From Acinetobacter sp. C32I (GTDB lineage Bacteria; Pseudomonadota; Gammaproteobacteria; Pseudomonadales; Moraxellaceae), in NCBI RefSeq assembly GCF_023702715.1, contig NZ_CP098480.1, positions 3,658,001 through 3,722,000 on the forward strand: a DNA stretch of 64,000 nt, read 5' to 3'. Positions 54,016-63,515 of this stretch are shown here, one piece after another (the stretch's first letter is position 1; each line of letters starts with the position of its first letter). A model generated the notes under the pieces. The model was not told the origin of the DNA. It was given only the letters and a program-made list of their open reading frames with translations, and did no database searches. The position numbers and the translations under genes are program-made.

Positions 54016-55298
54016 AACCACTCGCTCCACATGCAACAGATACATTAACAACATGGCTCGATTATTGGGGCCATGTTCACGTTACAGGCATTGATTTAGG
54101 GTTAGAACGTGTTATTCCCGTCGCTGAAAAGTTGGGAGTCATGCAACCGCAAGCGAAGGTATTTACCGTCGCAGGAACCAATGGCAAAGGTTCAACCACA
54201 ACGACCTTAGCTGCGATTTTGAATGCGCAAGGTTATAAAGTCGGTCTGTACCAGTCACCGCATATTTATCGTTTTAATGAACGAGTCAAATTGGCAGGGG
54301 CAGAAGTTGATGATCAAAGTCTGGTCGATGCGTTTGTTTTGGTGGATCAAGCCCGCCGTGAATGTGGTTTAAGTTTATCTTTTTTTGAAGCAACCACTTT
54401 GGCTGCTTTTGTTATTTTTAAACAGCAACAATGTGATGTTTGGGTAATTGAAGTTGGTTTAGGCGGCCGTCTTGATGTGGTCAATGTGATTGACCCAGAT
54501 ATTGCGGTGATTACCAATATTGGCTTAGACCATGTCGACTGGTTGGGTGACACCATCGAAAAGATTGCATTTGAAAAAGCTGGGATTATTCGTCCGAATA
54601 TTCCAGTCATTTTTGCAGGGCAGCAGCAGCTACCACAAGCCATTCAAGAGAAAGTGGCTGAAACCCAAGCTCAGTTATATGCCCTAGATCGCGATTATTT
54701 TTATCAGCTCAATGATGATGGTGAAACCTGGTCATTTGCATCCACGGGTACAACCTTAAAACTTCCTGTTGCTCAGCTCGCTTTAGATAATATTTCAACT
54801 GCTGTGGCCGCAGTATTGGTGAGTGGCATTGAGGTTTCTCAGCAAGCGATTGCTACAGGGATTCAGCAGGCACGTTTACAAGGACGTTTTGAAATACGTC
54901 AGATTCAAGATAAAACCGTCATTTTTGATGCTGGGCATAATGCGCACGGTGTCGAATTTTTATTGAAGCAGTTGCGAAAATTCCTAAAATACAATAAACA
55001 GTACACAGAAGTTGTTGCAGTATTTTCAATGTTGGCTGATAAAGACATTCCATCGGTCACTGATTTACTAAAAACAACAGTAAAAGATTGGTTTATTGCT
55101 AATTTAGATGTGCCGAGAGCCGCGCCAGTGCAACAAATCCAAGAAGCACTGCAAGGGCAACAGGTGCATGAGTTTGACAGTATCCAGCAAGCATTTGAAA
55201 CTGTGCTGAAACAAGGTCATAACAATCAGCTGATTTTAGTCTGTGGTTCGTTTCATACTTTAGAAGCGGTCTGGGAGTATTTAGAAGAATGTCGATGA
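54012..55298 (+). CDS. folC: Bifunctional dihydrofolate / folylpolyglutamate synthase
   Basis: It joins glutamate to dihydropteroate and later to folate using ATP. TTG 54012, overlapping the accD stop, gives 428 residues. The P-loop GTNGKGSTTTT is near residue 56, IGLDHVDWLGDTIEKIAFEKAGI near 165, and DAGHNAHG near 302. It is followed, with a 10-base overlap, by the SPOR-domain gene, a common arrangement (folC-dedD) in gamma-proteobacteria. Confidence 0.94.
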   Translation: MKPLAPHATDTLTTWLDYWGHVHVTGIDLGLERVIPVAEKLGVMQPQAKVFTVAGTNGKGSTTTTLAAILNAQGYKVGLYQSPHIYRFNERVKLAGAEVDDQSLVDAFVLVDQARRECGLSLSFFEATTLAAFVIFKQQQCDVWVIEVGLGGRLDVVNVIDPDIAVITNIGLDHVDWLGDTIEKIAFEKAGIIRPNIPVIFAGQQQLPQAIQEKVAETQAQLYALDRDYFYQLNDDGETWSFASTGTTLKLPVAQLALDNISTAVAAVLVSGIEVSQQAIATGIQQARLQGRFEIRQIQDKTVIFDAGHNAHGVEFLLKQLRKFLKYNKQYTEVVAVFSMLADKDIPSVTDLLKTTVKDWFIANLDVPRAAPVQQIQEALQGQQVHEFDSIQQAFETVLKQGHNNQLILVCGSFHTLEAVWEYLEECR

Positions 55299-56377
55299 AT
55301 AACAAACAACGCTGGATGGGTGGCGTTGTTCTATTAGGTGGTGGTGTTTTATTGGCAGCATTGCTTCTGAAAGGTAATGAAGAAATAGAGCAAGATCAGA
55401 CTCAAGCGACTGTTACTCATCCGATTCCTAAAACAGAGTCTAAGCCAAAAACAGCTCAGCCTGCTCAAGAGAGTGAAATGGTTTCTTTACAACCCTTGGC
55501 GGTTGATGTTGAAACTGAAAAACGTTTGCTTGAAGAGCAACGCCGTTCGCGTGAAAAAGCGGTGGCAGAACAAGAAGCACGTGCCGCTGAGTTTTTAAAG
55601 ATGCAACAGCAGGCAGAAGCGGCGGCAGCGCGTAAGGCAGCCGAGGAATATGCCGCGATTAATGCACGTCGTGCAGCTGCTCAGGAAAGTTCAGATAACA
55701 TTCCGCCAGAACTGGTTGAAGATGAAAAAGCTAAGGCCCAGCGACTCGCTGATGATAAGAAGCGTGCTGAACAGCAAAAAACAACAGCTCAACAGAAGTC
55801 TGATGCTGAAAAGAAGTTAGCTGAAGACAAACGTAAGTCTGATGCTGACAAGAAAGCAGCAGAAGACAAACGTAAGGCTGATGCTGACAAGAAGGCAGCT
55901 GAAGATAAACGTAAGGCTGATGCTGACAAGAAAGCAGCAGAAGACAAACGTAAGGCTGACGCTGACAAGAAGGCAGCTGAAGACAAACGTAAAGTAGAAG
56001 CAGACAAGAAAGCAGCCGAAGACAAACGTAAAGCAGAAGCAGACAAGAAAGCAGCTGAAGATAAACGTAAAGCAGAAGCAGATAAGAAAGCCGAAGCAGA
56101 GAAAGCACGTGATTTAATGGAAAATGGCGATAAGAAATGGATGGTACAAGTGGCCCTCGCTGCGAACCAAGCCAATGCAGATGCTGTCGTATCTAAATTA
56201 CGTGCTAAAGGCTATAAAGTGACGACGAGTCCGACCTCGAAAGGGATTCGAATTATGGTTGGCCCAGCCAAAGACCGTGATGTTGCCGATGCAACTCGTA
56301 AGAAAATTACCACGGATGAAAGCTTAAACATGAAATCTGCGTGGGTGATTGACTGGGTGCCACTTGATCAGCGATAA
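55289..56377 (+). CDS. SPOR-domain membrane protein (DedD-like) with long repeat linker
   Basis: The 362-residue protein has a membrane helix (residues 9-27), a Lys, Glu and Ala-rich charged linker and a C-terminal SPOR domain (residues about 283-360: KWMVQVALAANQAN...IRIMVGPAKDRDVA). SPOR domains bind denuded glycan at the division septum, and DedD takes part in cell division. The linker holds about seven copies of the 13-residue unit KKAAEDKRKADAD (bases about 55828-56100), likely a long helix reaching across the periplasm. ATG 55295 is an alternative start. Confidence 0.85.
   Translation: MSMNNKQRWMGGVVLLGGGVLLAALLLKGNEEIEQDQTQATVTHPIPKTESKPKTAQPAQESEMVSLQPLAVDVETEKRLLEEQRRSREKAVAEQEARAAEFLKMQQQAEAAAARKAAEEYAAINARRAAAQESSDNIPPELVEDEKAKAQRLADDKKRAEQQKTTAQQKSDAEKKLAEDKRKSDADKKAAEDKRKADADKKAAEDKRKADADKKAAEDKRKADADKKAAEDKRKVEADKKAAEDKRKAEADKKAAEDKRKAEADKKAEAEKARDLMENGDKKWMVQVALAANQANADAVVSKLRAKGYKVTTSPTSKGIRIMVGPAKDRDVADATRKKITTDESLNMKSAWVIDWVPLDQR
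55828..56100. repeat. 39-bp in-frame tandem repeat in the SPOR gene
   Basis: About seven copies of a 39-bp unit encode KKAAEDKRKADAD or close variants (KSDAD, KVEAD, KAEAD). Copies differ at synonymous positions such as GCAGCA versus GCAGCT, so they are not a fresh duplication. Copy number could vary between strains without breaking the frame. Confidence 0.85.
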
Positions 56378-56404
56378 GGGCTGATCATCCCCGAAATTAA
56401 ATCA

Positions 56405-56433
56405 GGAACACTTACTTTTACTGTGAGTGTTCC
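56405..56433 (+). other. Hairpin between the SPOR and DUF6929-like genes
   Basis: GGAACACTTAC (56405-56415) pairs with GTGAGTGTTCC (56423-56433), with one G-T pair and a 7-base loop. No T run follows, and the next start is only 20 bases downstream. Confidence 0.6.
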
Positions 56434-56453
56434 ACCAATAGGGGATTTTGAGG

Positions 56454-57383
56454 ATGAGTACAACGATAAAAATATTAGAACAATTTGTTTTTACACAAGA
56501 TTCAGGGATCAGTGCACTGTCTGGAGTTGCTTGTGTGGGGGATGAGGTTTATTTTGTTGGTGATAACCTCCCTTATTTATTAAAAAACAATCGAAACAAT
56601 AATTTGAGCGATGCAACGCGCTTTGAAAAAATTCCGTTATTTGATGCTTCAGCGCAAGTCCCGCTAAGTGCTTTAAGCAAAAAACAGAAGCCTGATTTTG
56701 AAGCTTTAACCGACATAAGTTGGAGCGGACAATCACAGCTTTTGGTGATGGGCTCGGGTTCTACCGAAAATCGAAAACGGGCATTACGCTATAATCCTGC
56801 TAATGATCAGGTCAGCACTTTCCTGGATGCAGCTGATTATGATTTTTTGCAGCATAACGTTGAATTAACGGGTGGAGCTGAACTGAATATAGAAGCCGTC
56901 TGTTCAGACTATCGTCATCTCTACATTTTTCAACGTGGCAACATTAATCGCCATCATGGGGTTTTAGTCTTTGATTTAGCCAACATTCAAGCGGGAAAAT
57001 CCTTAGCAAATGCACTGACACATTCGCTCAAATTGAGTTTACCTGAGCTTGATGGCTCAGCAAGTGGCATTTCGGATGCTTGTTTTGTCAGGGATAAAAA
57101 TTTGATCGTTGCCACCGCTGCGGTCGAACAAACACTCAATAGCTATGATGACGGTGCTGTTTTGGGAAGTTTTATCTTGGTGTTTTCTCCTGATGGTAAA
57201 GCTTTAGCAACGCATTTGATTCAAGATGCGAAAGGGCAGACGCTACCCATTAAGGTTGAAGGAATTACTTGGTTTGAGTCGAGCCCCGATGGCGAAGTCT
57301 TTTTACTAGTCACGGATAGTGATGGCGGTGATTCTGAAATTTTGAAGGTATTACTCAGCAACGCCGCTTTGGGCAAATCATAA
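56454..57383 (+). CDS. DUF6929-like protein (beta-propeller-like)
   Basis: The 309-residue protein has FEALTDISWSGQSQLLVMGSGSTENRK (split, near residue 80-105), LNIEAVCSDYRHLYIFQRGN near 150, and VEGITWFESSPDGEVFLLVTDSDGGDSEI near 280, a pattern like a family that contains NHL or six-bladed propeller repeats with GSGS and NIEA motifs. There is no signal peptide and it should be cytoplasmic. Function is unknown. ATG 56454 is chosen over TTG 56448 because GGGGATTTTGAGG lies just upstream. Confidence 0.6.
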   Translation: MSTTIKILEQFVFTQDSGISALSGVACVGDEVYFVGDNLPYLLKNNRNNNLSDATRFEKIPLFDASAQVPLSALSKKQKPDFEALTDISWSGQSQLLVMGSGSTENRKRALRYNPANDQVSTFLDAADYDFLQHNVELTGGAELNIEAVCSDYRHLYIFQRGNINRHHGVLVFDLANIQAGKSLANALTHSLKLSLPELDGSASGISDACFVRDKNLIVATAAVEQTLNSYDDGAVLGSFILVFSPDGKALATHLIQDAKGQTLPIKVEGITWFESSPDGEVFLLVTDSDGGDSEILKVLLSNAALGKS

Positions 57384-57458
57384 GCTTAAATCATATATTT
57401 TGATGATCATTTGTCTTTGAATATTTGTTTTGTGCTGCCATTGATAAGCATGAAAACA

Positions 57459-57492
57459 ATAAATAAGTTGGTGAATAGACCAACTTATTTAT
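57459..57492. terminator. Bidirectional terminator-like hairpin
   Basis: ATAAATAAGTTGGT (57459-57472) pairs exactly with ACCAACTTATTTAT (57479-57492) around GAATAG, with A/T-rich flanks on both sides. It lies between two converging genes. Confidence 0.75.
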
Positions 57493-57529
57493 CAATAATC
57501 ACTTTTGCATACCAAAGCAATTCAGTTAT

Positions 57530-58114
57530 TTAGCTACTGGTATTCGCCAGTTTCTGTTGAATCCATTTGACATTTTCTGGAGTAAATAAGTGATCAATGT
57601 TTTTCCAGATCACATGAAAGCCATAGCCTCCTTGTTTCATTTCTTTGACCGCATCTTCAATCGACCAGTTTTCAAAAATAATCCGATACATGGCAATGGT
57701 TGCTCCAGTACGATCTGAGCCATGATAACAATGCACTAAAATTTTATGATTTTTTTGCTTGGCTGTTTGAATCGCTTGCATGGTCTGCAATAAATCTTGA
57801 CGGTTGATGGCCCAGGTATAAATCGGAATATGCACCAGATTAAACGGTTGATCTTTTAAAACTTTGGCATCTTCATTTCTGGCTCTGAGATTGATGACCG
57901 TATCAATATTATATTGTTTTAAGCTTGGAATGAGTTCATTGCTGGGCTGATCACTACGGAAGACATCATTGCTAATTTGATAAAAATTATGCTGCTGTGA
58001 AATCAGTGTTCCCCAGTTTTTTGGACGTTGTTCATCATTGAGGCTTGAATGCTTCATGCATCCGCCTACACTGAGTGTAGAAATTAGGGTGAGGGCAAGG
58101 AGTGTTTTTTTCAT
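57530..58114 (-). CDS. Lipoprotein dual-specificity phosphatase (PTP-like)
   Basis: From ATG 58114 (194 residues) the protein has a lipoprotein-like signal with lipobox VGGC. The catalytic site is HCYHGSDRTGAT, the HCx5R motif of cysteine phosphatases, and TVINLRA near 80 supplies a general acid region. Members include secreted phosphatases for phosphotyrosine or phosphoinositide and polyphosphate. A periplasmic or outer-membrane location is predicted. It starts one base after the stop of the MBL-fold gene, so the two are co-transcribed. Confidence 0.82.
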   Translation of the reverse strand: MKKTLLALTLISTLSVGGCMKHSSLNDEQRPKNWGTLISQQHNFYQISNDVFRSDQPSNELIPSLKQYNIDTVINLRARNEDAKVLKDQPFNLVHIPIYTWAINRQDLLQTMQAIQTAKQKNHKILVHCYHGSDRTGATIAMYRIIFENWSIEDAVKEMKQGGYGFHVIWKNIDHLFTPENVKWIQQKLANTSS

Positions 58115-58115
58115 A

Positions 58116-58925
58116 TTACTGATAACGATTGAATTCGACTGGATCGTGCGCACAAATTAACTCAATGCTGGGCTCATGTTGAGCGAGATATTGTAACTGT
58201 TTCAGGTTGTGTAAACGCATTTGGTTATCTTCAGCCAATAAACGTTCGGTCAGCCCTAAAGCTCTCAGTTTATTTTTCGGATTGAGTTCCAAGTGGGTGT
58301 AATAGGCATCACCACAAAATAACATCCAGCCATCTGCTTTTTTGATGGCGATGCCGCAATGTCCAGCGGTATGTCCAATGAGAGGAATCATCAAAATTTC
58401 ATCTTGAAATAACGGAAGCCCTTGGACTTTTTGCAGGTTAAACCATGCTTCGCCGTCGTTATGTTCAGCAAAGTTCCAATGACGATGCTGTTTAAACTGT
58501 TCTGTTTTATAACGAAGTTTCCCCTTGGCTGTCAGCGATTGAGTAGCATTAAATTCCGCAGCTAGGAGATGCACGGTGGCATTGGGGAAATCTGAAATTC
58601 CACCCGCATGATCAAAATCCAGATGGGTCACAAAAATATGTTTTACATCACTCGGGTTGAAACCGAGTTGCTGTATTTGCTGAATGGCTGTTAATTTTAG
58701 GTTTGGAACAATCGAACCAAAACGTTTGAGTAAAGGTCCTAAGCGCTGTTCGGTGTGTAAATAGTCTTGAAGACCTAAGCCTGTATCAATCAAAACTAAG
58801 CCACGATCTGTTTCAATCAGGAGACAATGACAGACGAGGTGGGCTTTCCAACCTGTTTGCCCAAATAATGGTGCACATACAGGGCAGAAACTGCCGCAAT
58901 GCAGATGATGGATATTGTAGATCAT
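58116..58925 (-). CDS. MBL-fold metallo-hydrolase
   Basis: The 269-residue protein has the metallo-beta-lactamase motif THLDFDHAGG (Asp where the second His often is), later GHTAGHCGIAI and FCGDAYYT, and DTGLGLQDY near residue 48. The layout is close to AHL-lactonase-like and lipid-phosphodiesterase-like enzymes, and the substrate cannot be named. There is no signal peptide. It is upstream of the lipoprotein phosphatase gene in one transcript. Confidence 0.8.
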   Translation of the reverse strand: MIYNIHHLHCGSFCPVCAPLFGQTGWKAHLVCHCLLIETDRGLVLIDTGLGLQDYLHTEQRLGPLLKRFGSIVPNLKLTAIQQIQQLGFNPSDVKHIFVTHLDFDHAGGISDFPNATVHLLAAEFNATQSLTAKGKLRYKTEQFKQHRHWNFAEHNDGEAWFNLQKVQGLPLFQDEILMIPLIGHTAGHCGIAIKKADGWMLFCGDAYYTHLELNPKNKLRALGLTERLLAEDNQMRLHNLKQLQYLAQHEPSIELICAHDPVEFNRYQ

Positions 58926-59007
58926 GATGCTGTTTTTATTGTGTGGCGGATCGAATTATTCTTATAACGTATTGATTCCAAAATACCAAAACAAATTTCG
59001 ATTGTGC

Positions 59008-59036
59008 ATAAAAAAGCCTATTCAGAGAATAGGCTG
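59008..59036 (-). terminator. Terminator downstream of the peroxiredoxin gene
   Basis: AGCCTATTC (59015-59023) pairs with GAATAGGCT (59027-59035), and an A run on the plus strand supplies the minus-strand U-tract. It lies about 130 bases past the peroxiredoxin stop. Confidence 0.75.
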
Positions 59037-59164
59037 AGATGCAAGTTATTCAAGCTTGATTGGATTTATTACCCTTGTACTTTAATTTATTCACTCACAG
59101 CCTAGCTGCTCGTCTTTATTACTACGCACTTCGTTTGTCTTGCACTGCGATTAAAGCATACGCT

Positions 59165-59806
59165 TTAATCTTGTTCAGGCTGGGGCGTGAGTCTTAAATA
59201 AGGTTTGACGGCCTTATAGCCTTTAGGGAATCGTTGTTTGATTTCCTCTTCATCTTTCAATGATGGAACAATCACCACATCTTCGCCATGTTGCCAGTTT
59301 GCCGGAGTGGCCACTTTATGCTTATCGGTTAATTGCAATGAATCCACCACACGCAGCACTTCATTAAAATTACGGCCTGTCGATGCAGGGTAGGTAATAA
59401 TCAAGCGAACTTTTTTATTCGGATCAATAATCACCAATGAGCGTACTGTTAAGGTTTCACTGGCATTGGGATGAATAAATCCATACAACTCAGAAACTTT
59501 ACGGTCTTTGTCCGCGATGATCGGGAAGTTGACTGTGGTATTCTGCGTTTCGTTGATGTCCTGAATCCAGCCTTGATGTGATTCAACATCATCGACTGAA
59601 AGGGCAATTGCTTTCACCCCACGCTTGTCAAACTCATCTTTAAGTTTTGCGGTATAGCCAAGTTCCGTGGTACAGACTGGCGTGTAATCTGCAGGATGGG
59701 AAAAAAGGATTCCCCAGCTATCCCCTAAAAAGCCATAAAAATCAATATCACCTTGGCTTGATTGTTGCTGGAAATTTGGGGCGATGTCGCCTAAACGTAA
59801 TGTCAT
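59165..59806 (-). CDS. 1-Cys peroxiredoxin (Prx6 type)
   Basis: It reduces hydroperoxides. From ATG 59806 the protein has 213 residues, with the peroxidatic cysteine in HPADYTPVCTTELG near 45; no other cysteine is seen, so a 1-Cys mechanism is expected. The long C-terminal domain (after residue 155, with NWQHGEDVVIVPSL) is that of the Prx6 group. Six codons upstream of the ATG are open. It is a single gene; the short hairpin GATTAAAGC/GCTTTAATC overlaps its stop. Confidence 0.9.
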   Translation of the reverse strand: MTLRLGDIAPNFQQQSSQGDIDFYGFLGDSWGILFSHPADYTPVCTTELGYTAKLKDEFDKRGVKAIALSVDDVESHQGWIQDINETQNTTVNFPIIADKDRKVSELYGFIHPNASETLTVRSLVIIDPNKKVRLIITYPASTGRNFNEVLRVVDSLQLTDKHKVATPANWQHGEDVVIVPSLKDEEEIKQRFPKGYKAVKPYLRLTPQPEQD

Positions 59807-59824
59807 GATCAGTCCTCTATACAT

Positions 59825-60170
59825 TCTTTATGTTTTCTATCTCCATTTAATATGCAGGATCTACTTTATAAATAAAATTATTGTTTTTGTATTTTGTTAT
59901 GAACTTTTGAGATATTGATTATTGATCTTGTTAAAAAATGATCAGAAATTCACATTCAAATCGATGTAAGTTAAATGCAAATTTGCTACATTAACGCATC
60001 TTTAGTGATGTGATGTCAGAATCGCCTCGCAGATTTTTTTGCCTGTTTGAATGCAAAGCACTTGTAGTTCTTATTTCTGACTCCATAATAACAGCTAAGA
60101 AAAAATTAACCGACCTAGGGTTTGTTGAAATTGACAAACCTTATAACAAACAGGATTAGAGAGTTTATTC
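59825..60170. other. Intergenic region upstream of secA
   Basis: No gene was recognised in these 346 bases between the divergent peroxiredoxin and secA genes. A hairpin GGTTTGT (60119-60125) with ACAAACC (60134-60140) lies 31 bases before the secA start. There is no SecM-like open reading frame. Confidence 0.5.
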
Positions 60171-62900
60171 ATGTTGGCAAGTCTGATCGGAGGTATCTTC
60201 GGTACAAAAAATGAGCGTGAGCTCAAACGCATGCGTAAAATTGTTGAACAAATCAATGCGCTTGAACCGACGATATCTGCTCTTAACGATGCAGACCTCT
60301 CTGCAAAAACTCCAGAATTCAAACAACGTTTTAGTAATGGCGAAAGTTTAGATAAGTTAATGCCAGAAGCGTTTGCGGTGTGTCGTGAAGCAGCAAAACG
60401 TGTCATGGGCATGCGCCATTATGACGTGCAGTTGATTGGTGGTATTACCTTACACGAAGGTAAGATTGCTGAAATGCGTACAGGTGAAGGTAAAACCCTA
60501 ATGGGTACTTTGGCTTGTTATCTCAATGCATTAAGCGGTCAAGGCGTTCACGTGATTACGGTGAACGACTACTTGGCACAACGTGATGCTGAGTTAAACC
60601 GTCCATTATTCGAATTCTTAGGCCTCAGCATTGGCGTGATTTACTCGATGCAAATGCCGGATGAAAAAGCACAAGCCTATACTTCCGACATTACTTACGG
60701 AACTAACAACGAATTCGGTTTCGACTATCTTCGTGACAATATGGTGTTTTCTCTGCAAGAGAAAAAGCAACGCGGTTTAAGCTATGCCATCATCGATGAA
60801 GTCGACTCAATCTTGATTGATGAAGCACGTACGCCATTGATTATTTCAGGTCAAAGTGAAGATTCATCGCATCTGTATCAACTGATTAACAGTATTCCTC
60901 CAACATTGCGTCCACAGAAAGAAGAAAAAGTGGCTGATGGCGGACATTTCTGGGTGGATGAGAAACAGCGTTCAGTTGAAATGACGGAAGTCGGTTATGA
61001 AACAGTTGAACAAAAACTGATTGAAATGGGCTTGTTGGCTGAGGGTGAAAGCCTATATTCAGCAACCAACCTCAACTTGGTTCACCATGTCACCGCTGCA
61101 ATTCGTGCTCATTATCTCTATCAAAAGAATGTGCATTACATCATCGGTGTGAATCCACAGACTCAGAAAGAAGAAGTCATTATCGTGGATGAAAGCACGG
61201 GTCGTACCATGCCAGGTCGTCGCTGGTCTGAAGGCTTGCATCAAGCGGTTGAAGCCAAAGAAAACATGGAAATTCAACCTGAAAACCAAACGCTTGCAAC
61301 CACAACCTTCCAGAACTATTTCCGTCTGTATAAAAAGCTTTCAGGGATGACCGGTACTGCCGATACTGAAGCTGCGGAAATGAAAGAAATTTATGGCTTG
61401 GACGTTGTGATTATTCCAACCCACCGTCCAATGGTTCGTAAAGATCATAACGATTTAATTTATTTAAACCGTAATGGTAAATACACCGCGATTATTGAAG
61501 AAATTACCAATATTCGTCAGCAGGGTGTTGCACCGATCTTGATTGGTACTGCAACCATTGAAGCCAGTGAAATCTTGTCTTCTAAGTTGCTACAAGCAGG
61601 TATTCATCACGAAGTCTTGAACGCAAAACAGCACGAACGTGAAGCGGATATTATCGCGCAAGCGGGTAGTCCGAATGCAGTAACCATTGCCACCAACATG
61701 GCGGGTCGTGGTACCGATATTTTGCTGGGTGGTAATTGGAAAGCCAAACTTGCCAAAATCGAAAACCCAACGTCTGAAGACGAAGTGCGCTTACAGGCGC
61801 AGTGGGAAAAAGATCATGAAGATGTTCTAAGTTCGGGTGGTTTGCATATCATTGGTTCTGAACGTCATGAATCACGTCGTATTGATAACCAGTTGCGTGG
61901 TCGTGCCGGTCGTCAAGGTGACCCGGGTGTATCACGCTTCTATTTGTCACTTGAAGATGACTTGATGCGTATCTTCGCAGGTGATCGTGTGGTTGCCATG
62001 ATGCGTGCAATGGGCTTGCAAGAAAGTGAAGCGATTGAACATAAAATGGTCAGTCGTTCAATCGAAAACGCACAGCGTAAAGTTGAAGCACGTAACTTTG
62101 ATATTCGTAAGAACTTATTGAAGTACGATGATGTAAACAACGAACAACGTAAGATCATTTATTCGCAACGTGATGAAGTCTTGGCTGAAAGCACACTTCA
62201 AGACTATATTGAAGAAATGCATCAGGAAGTAGTGAAAGGTCTGATCGCAAACTTTATTCCACCAGAGTCGATTCATGACCAATGGGATATCGAAGGCTTG
62301 GAAAATGCCTTACATAGCGATTTAGGTATCGAGCTTCCTGTACAGCAATGGTTAGATCAAGATCGTCGTTTGGATGAAGAAGGCCTAGTGGCTCGTATTT
62401 CTGATGAAGTGATTAATCGCTACCGCCAACGTCGTGAGCAAATGGGGGATGATTCAGCAGCAATGTTGGAGCGTCACTTTATGTTGAATTCACTGGATCG
62501 CCACTGGAAAGATCACTTGGCTGCGATGGATTATTTACGTCAAGGCATTCATTTACGTGGTTATGCGCAGAAGAATCCTGAGCAAGAATACAAGAAAGAA
62601 GCCTTTAACTTGTTTGTGAATATGTTGGGTGTGATCAAGTCTGATGTGGTGACCGATTTATCTCGCGTTCATGTACCGACAGCAGAAGAGTTGGCAGAAC
62701 TTGAAGCACAGCAACAACGTCAGGCAGAATCAATGCGTCTGTCTTTCGAACATGATGATGTGGATGGTTTAACAGGTGAAGTCACTGCTTCTGAAGAGAC
62801 TGAAATGACTGCGAATACAGTCCCAGTACCAGAAAGTCGTAATGCACCTTGTCCATGTGGTTCAGGCTTAAAGTACAAGCAATGTCACGGAAAAATCTAA
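60171..62900 (+). CDS. secA: Preprotein translocase ATPase
   Basis: SecA drives secretory proteins through SecYEG. The 909 residues have a Walker A site MRTGEGKTL (residues 102-110), [19 protein letters not shown], the TAGRGTD-like [28 protein letters not shown], and a C-terminal zinc-binding tail [14 protein letters not shown]. Length is normal. It is followed by a strong terminator. Confidence 0.98.
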   Translation: MLASLIGGIFGTKNERELKRMRKIVEQINALEPTISALNDADLSAKTPEFKQRFSNGESLDKLMPEAFAVCREAAKRVMGMRHYDVQLIGGITLHEGKIAEMRTGEGKTLMGTLACYLNALSGQGVHVITVNDYLAQRDAELNRPLFEFLGLSIGVIYSMQMPDEKAQAYTSDITYGTNNEFGFDYLRDNMVFSLQEKKQRGLSYAIIDEVDSILIDEARTPLIISGQSEDSSHLYQLINSIPPTLRPQKEEKVADGGHFWVDEKQRSVEMTEVGYETVEQKLIEMGLLAEGESLYSATNLNLVHHVTAAIRAHYLYQKNVHYIIGVNPQTQKEEVIIVDESTGRTMPGRRWSEGLHQAVEAKENMEIQPENQTLATTTFQNYFRLYKKLSGMTGTADTEAAEMKEIYGLDVVIIPTHRPMVRKDHNDLIYLNRNGKYTAIIEEITNIRQQGVAPILIGTATIEASEILSSKLLQAGIHHEVLNAKQHEREADIIAQAGSPNAVTIATNMAGRGTDILLGGNWKAKLAKIENPTSEDEVRLQAQWEKDHEDVLSSGGLHIIGSERHESRRIDNQLRGRAGRQGDPGVSRFYLSLEDDLMRIFAGDRVVAMMRAMGLQESEAIEHKMVSRSIENAQRKVEARNFDIRKNLLKYDDVNNEQRKIIYSQRDEVLAESTLQDYIEEMHQEVVKGLIANFIPPESIHDQWDIEGLENALHSDLGIELPVQQWLDQDRRLDEEGLVARISDEVINRYRQRREQMGDDSAAMLERHFMLNSLDRHWKDHLAAMDYLRQGIHLRGYAQKNPEQEYKKEAFNLFVNMLGVIKSDVVTDLSRVHVPTAEELAELEAQQQRQAESMRLSFEHDDVDGLTGEVTASEETEMTANTVPVPESRNAPCPCGSGLKYKQCHGKI

Positions 62901-62924
62901 GTTTCGACTTGATTTAAGCTGAAA

Positions 62925-62958
62925 TAAAAAAAGCAGAGCATTGGTCTCTGCTTTTTTA
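62925..62958 (+). terminator. Terminator of secA
   Basis: AAGCAGAG (62931-62938) pairs with CTCTGCTT (62946-62953), with A and T runs outside. Confidence 0.85.
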
Positions 62959-63047
62959 CGAGAATTTACTTGAGTCGAGGCACGCTTTGTAGTTTCATTA
63001 TTGGACTTACAGATCTTGATTGAGTTCGCATTAAAAGCGGGAAGACA

Positions 63048-63452
63048 ATGAAAAAACCATTACAACTTTTAATTTTGGCAACTGCGGCGGTATCAGGTTT
63101 TGCATTTGCAGACAATGCACCACAAACTACAACTGTGGATAAAGTATTAGCAGCAAAAGGCACCAATACAGCTGAAGCACAAGTTAAACGTGAAGTCACA
63201 ACTGTGATCAGTCCGCGTACTGGCATTCGCTATACTTTAGGTGATACAGGCAACCGCCCAATCGTATTGCAAACTGCAGCAATCGCGCCTGCAAACTCAG
63301 CAAATATTAACCGTATTGTGGCAGCAAACCCTGCACTATCAGCACAAAGCCAAGAGAAAGCCAAGATTGCTTTAATTGGTGAAACGGCTGTTCAGGCGGC
63401 CAATGCCGCGGCAGCGCAAACGGCAAGTACACAAACGGCAAAAGCCAATTAA
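63048..63452 (+). CDS. Small secreted protein of unknown function
   Basis: The 134-residue protein has a signal peptide (residues 1-21, cleavage near FAFA-DNA) and a mature part rich in Ala, Thr and Asn, ending in AANAAAAQTASTQTAKAN. I do not recognise a domain. It lies directly after secA and is followed by a perfect palindromic terminator. Confidence 0.7.
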   Translation: MKKPLQLLILATAAVSGFAFADNAPQTTTVDKVLAAKGTNTAEAQVKREVTTVISPRTGIRYTLGDTGNRPIVLQTAAIAPANSANINRIVAANPALSAQSQEKAKIALIGETAVQAANAAAAQTASTQTAKAN

Positions 63453-63470
63453 TTTCAATTGGTTCGAAAG

Positions 63471-63500
63471 AAAAAAGAGATGCAATTGCATCTCTTTTTT
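63471..63500. terminator. Bidirectional terminator before the LpxO-like gene
   Basis: The 30 bases 63471-63500 form a perfect palindrome (AAAAAAGAGATGCAA with its complement), giving a U-tract on both strands. Confidence 0.92.
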
Positions 63501-63515
63501 TATGCAAGAATTTTA

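Noticed and set aside
55828..56100. CRISPR array from the regular 39-bp repeats
   Set aside because: The repeats are contiguous and in frame within a SPOR-domain gene; there are no spacers.
55731..56175. Two long minus-strand frames opposite the SPOR repeat linker
   Set aside because: They are mirror translations of the repeat, of very biased composition (Leu, Ser), without ribosome sites.
59040..59164. tRNA-like or small RNA gene after the peroxiredoxin gene
   Set aside because: No cloverleaf or anticodon arm could be folded; only short palindromes are present.
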